NCBI GenBank assembly: GCA_947481755.1
Contig: CANKHS010000061.1
Location: 1 to 7,442 of the forward strand
Length of the DNA: 7,442 nt
Origin: Actinomycetota bacterium
Lineage (GTDB): Bacteria; Actinomycetota; Thermoleophilia; Gaiellales; F1-60-MAGs149
Direction of reading: 5' to 3'
The translations under genes and the position numbers were made by a program. Shown one piece after another: positions 5,934 to 7,442 of this stretch. The notes under the pieces were generated by a model. That model was given only the letters and a program-made list of their open reading frames with translations. It did not search any database and was not told the origin of the DNA. Numbering within the stretch: position 1 is the stretch's first letter; every line of letters begins with the position of its first letter.

Positions 5934-7087
5934 CTCGACTCGTCGTCGCTCCGTCGGCGATCTATGCGCTGCTGATTGCCGCGGTGATCACGTTCGCGTT
6001 GACACCGCTGGCGATGCGCGCGGCATGGCGGCTCGGTGTTGTCGATCGACCCGGTGGGCGACGGATTCATGACCGACCAATCCCGTTGCTCGGCGGGATC
6101 GCGATCTTTCTCGGCATCCTCGTGGCCGTCCTACCGAACCTTGACGTTGATCGGCGCTACGCCAGCATCCTGATCGGCGCCGGGTTGATCTGCTTGCTCG
6201 GCGTGATCGACGATCGCTTTGGCATTCCGCCGCTGCCGAAGTTGCTGGGCCAAATCGCCTGCGCGGCGATCCCGGTCGCGACCGGAATGACGATCGACTC
6301 GATCACGGTTCCGTTCATCGAACCAAGCACCGTCTCCTTTGGCGTATTGGCCTACCCGTTGACGATGATCTTCATCGTCGCCGTTGCGAACGTGGTCAAT
6401 CTCGCCGACGGCATGGATGGACTAGCAGCCGGCGTCTGTGGGATTAGCGCACTCACGTTTGCGATCCTCGCGCTCTCGCTCGGCCGCATCTCGGCGGGAG
6501 TCATGGCCGCTGCCGTGGCGGGTGCCTGTCTCGGGTTCCTCCCCTGGAACTTCAACCCCGCCAAGGTCTTCATGGGCGACTCGGGCGCGCTCGTACTCGG
6601 CTTCTTGTTGGCCTGCGTCTCGATCCAGGGGGTCATGAAAACCGCAGCAGCGCTCGCACTCGTGTTCCCACTCGTGGTGCTGCTCGTGCCGATTCTCGAC
6701 ACCTCATTCGTGATCCTCAAGCGGCTTAAGTCGGGCCGCTCGATCGCCAGTGCCGACAAGAGTCACTTCCATCATCGGCTGCTGCGCGTCGGCTACACCC
6801 AGCGTCAGGCGGTCGGTCTCCTGTACGCCTGGTCGGGTGTGCTGGCGGCATTTGCGCTCGCCATCAGGCTCTTCCCGTACCGCACGGAAGGCACCTGGAA
6901 TCTCTGGCCGACGATCGGTCTGACGCTGTTTGGATTGATTGCCTTGTTCGTGACGTACTACGTGGTCGTCGCGCTCGAGATCATCAAGTACCGCCACCTG
7001 CGGCGGTTCGGATTGCTGCGCCACTCGGCGGCAACGGACGAGACGCCGGTGCCGCGACCGTCGTTCCGCCGCCGCGCGCGCGCCTAA
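5915..7087 (+). CDS. wecA: Polyprenyl-phosphate N-acetylhexosamine-1-phosphate transferase (WecA/TagO/MraY family)
   Basis: From GTG 5915 this is 390 residues with about ten or eleven hydrophobic segments, starting near residues 12-32. Enzymes of this family join a UDP-activated sugar, usually GlcNAc, to undecaprenyl or decaprenyl phosphate at the cytoplasmic face of the membrane, the first step of lipid-linked glycan synthesis. Motifs seen (numbered from 5915): RPGGRRIHDRPIPLLGG (45-61), the Mg-binding VIDDRFG (97-103), NVVNLADGMDGLAAG (159-173), FMGDSG (219-224) and DKSHFHHRL (281-289). The HFHHR loop points to WecA/TagO/WbpL-type enzymes rather than MraY. The C-terminus is a basic, probably cytoplasmic tail. 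The frame is also open from TTG 5882, which would add 11 residues drawn from the repeat; I prefer 5915 because TACCCT precedes it by six bases. In Mycobacterium the homologue (Rv1302) likewise sits just before the ATP synthase genes and starts arabinogalactan linkage; the polymer made here is unknown. Confidence 0.9.
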   Translation: MVPDSLSRLVVAPSAIYALLIAAVITFALTPLAMRAAWRLGVVDRPGGRRIHDRPIPLLGGIAIFLGILVAVLPNLDVDRRYASILIGAGLICLLGVIDDRFGIPPLPKLLGQIACAAIPVATGMTIDSITVPFIEPSTVSFGVLAYPLTMIFIVAVANVVNLADGMDGLAAGVCGISALTFAILALSLGRISAGVMAAAVAGACLGFLPWNFNPAKVFMGDSGALVLGFLLACVSIQGVMKTAAALALVFPLVVLLVPILDTSFVILKRLKSGRSIASADKSHFHHRLLRVGYTQRQAVGLLYAWSGVLAAFALAIRLFPYRTEGTWNLWPTIGLTLFGLIALFVTYYVVVALEIIKYRHLRRFGLLRHSAATDETPVPRPSFRRRARA

Positions 7088-7121
7088 CCGACGCTGGGCA
7101 GACGATTGCCGGAACCATCCC

Positions 7122-7130
7122 TGCTAGGTT
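7122..7130 (+). promoter_or_regulatory. Candidate extended -10 promoter (TGCTAGGTT) before the atp genes
   Basis: TAGGTT (7125-7130) fits TAnnnT and is preceded by TGC, giving the TGn extension that can replace a -35. TTGCCG at 7106-7111 is only 13 bases away, too close to act as a -35. Transcription would start near 7137, inside the left arm of the stem-loop that follows. Confidence 0.3.
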
Positions 7131-7131
7131 T

Positions 7132-7159
7132 CCTGTCGCCCGGATACGGGTACGACAGG
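7132..7159 (+). promoter_or_regulatory. Stem-loop just before the AtpZ ribosome-binding site
   Basis: CCTGTCG+CCCG (7132-7142) pairs with CGGG+CGACAGG (7147-7159) around a GATA loop, with a two-base TA bulge, for eleven base pairs. It ends five bases before the GGGAGG at 7165-7170. It could end wecA transcription, protect the atp mRNA or modulate ribosome access. No T-run follows, which argues against a classical terminator. Confidence 0.4.
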
Positions 7160-7164
7160 GGACC

Positions 7165-7170
7165 GGGAGG
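7165..7170 (+). promoter_or_regulatory. Shine-Dalgarno GGGAGG without a standard start codon behind it
   Basis: GGGAGG is followed in the AtpZ frame by ATC ATC (7173-7178), with no ATG, GTG or TTG before 7230. The spacing to the second ATC is five bases. This suggests translation starts at a non-standard codon upstream of the first ATG. Confidence 0.5.
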
Positions 7171-7229
7171 TCATCATCGCCGGCACGGGAAGCAACGGGG
7201 GAGCAGACGCCTCGGGCCTCGCAGCCGGC

Positions 7230-7385
7230 ATGACGATCATCGCGGGCATCCTGTTGGGAGGAGGCGTCGGCGCAGCCGTCGGTTACTTCACTGGTCATCT
7301 CGCCGGCGGCATTATGGTCGGCAGTTCGATCGGGCTCGTGCTCGGCTTCTACCTGCTTTACATCCAATACTTCAAACCACGATGA
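7230..7385 (+). CDS. AtpZ/AtpI-like small membrane protein, F-ATPase operon
   Basis: From the first standard start, ATG 7230, the product is 51 residues and almost wholly two hydrophobic helices: residues 1-22 (MTIIAGILLGGGVGAAVGYF...) and 26-48 (GIMVGSSIGLVLGFYLLYIQYF), with a short basic end, KPR. The glycine-zipper helix hairpin and the place after a wecA-like gene match the small AtpZ/ATPase_gene1 proteins that open many F-ATPase operons and are thought to help Mg uptake or c-ring assembly. AtpZ proteins usually have a short hydrophilic N-terminus. Here the frame is open back to 7128, and a coding-like stretch (AGTGSNGGADASGLAAG) joins the ATG to GGGAGG at 7165-7170. The natural start may therefore be ATC 7176, giving 70 residues. 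The stop overlaps the next ATG (ATGA), so the two genes are translationally coupled. Confidence 0.65.
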   Translation: MTIIAGILLGGGVGAAVGYFTGHLAGGIMVGSSIGLVLGFYLLYIQYFKPR

Positions 7386-7442
7386 CTCTGAGCCCCACTC
7401 GACGCCGCGTCGCCTTCGGTCTCCGCTTTGCGGCGGTCGTCC
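7382..7442 (+). CDS. Start of a following gene, probably AtpI-like (runs off the right edge)
   Basis: ATG 7382 overlaps the AtpZ-like stop in ATGA and opens 20 codons to the window end, starting MTLSPTRRRVAFGLRFAAVV. A basic N-terminus running into a hydrophobic stretch suits a membrane protein. By position, after an AtpZ-like gene in an actinobacterial ATP synthase region, an AtpI-type protein (compare Rv1303) or atpB itself is expected. The visible sequence is too short to decide. Confidence 0.5.
   Translation, partial: MTLSPTRRRVAFGLRFAAVV

Noticed and set aside
6984..7367. 127-codon minus-strand frame over the wecA end and atp start
   Set aside because: It covers the wecA C-terminus and the AtpZ-like gene in antisense, its composition is unlike a folded protein, and it has no ribosome-binding site.

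Overview
This is a GC-rich chromosomal housekeeping segment, most likely from an actinobacterium. Strong G/C preference at third codon positions and the gene order rpmE - DUF1385 - prfA - prmC - glyA - wecA/tagO-like - atpZ/atpI-like suggest this. That order resembles the block leading into the F-type ATP synthase operon of Actinomycetota, where Mycobacterium has rpmE-prfA-prmC-sua5-wecA-Rv1303-atpB. The deep-branching Thermoleophilia are my best guess at class level. That placement comes from remembered synteny and protein flavour, not from a database search.

Layout. Positions 1-976 (minus strand) hold the N-terminal 325 residues of an APC-superfamily amino acid permease, divergently transcribed from the rest. 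The 977-1147 gap carries its promoter, with a palindrome over the -10. On the plus strand follow ribosomal protein L31 (rpmE, zinc-binding form), a DUF1385/YqhQ-like membrane protein, peptide release factor 1 (prfA), its glutamine methyltransferase (prmC, overlapping prfA by 8 nt), serine hydroxymethyltransferase (glyA), a polyprenyl-phosphate sugar-1-phosphate transferase (WecA/TagO type), a tiny two-helix AtpZ-like protein and the first 20 codons of another protein, probably AtpI-like.

How the genes work together. L31, RF1 and PrmC serve the ribosome: PrmC methylates the GGQ glutamine of RF1. GlyA supplies glycine and one-carbon units. The WecA-like enzyme starts lipid-linked cell-wall polymer synthesis. 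The last two small proteins presumably open the ATP synthase operon that would continue to the right.

The unusual part is the glyA-wecA gap (5651-5914). It contains a 105-bp near-continuous hairpin with perfect 42-bp arms (5741-5845) and a second GGGGTCTGACCCC palindrome (5860-5872). Flanking both is a 53-bp imperfect direct repeat (43/53 identical, ungapped) whose right copy holds the proposed wecA promoter and start codon. This looks like a small non-autonomous, REPIN/MITE-like element lodged between two copies of the wecA 5' end. Separately, prfA, glyA and wecA each have a TAnnnT hexamer exactly six bases before the start codon and no Shine-Dalgarno, a pattern expected for leaderless mRNAs.
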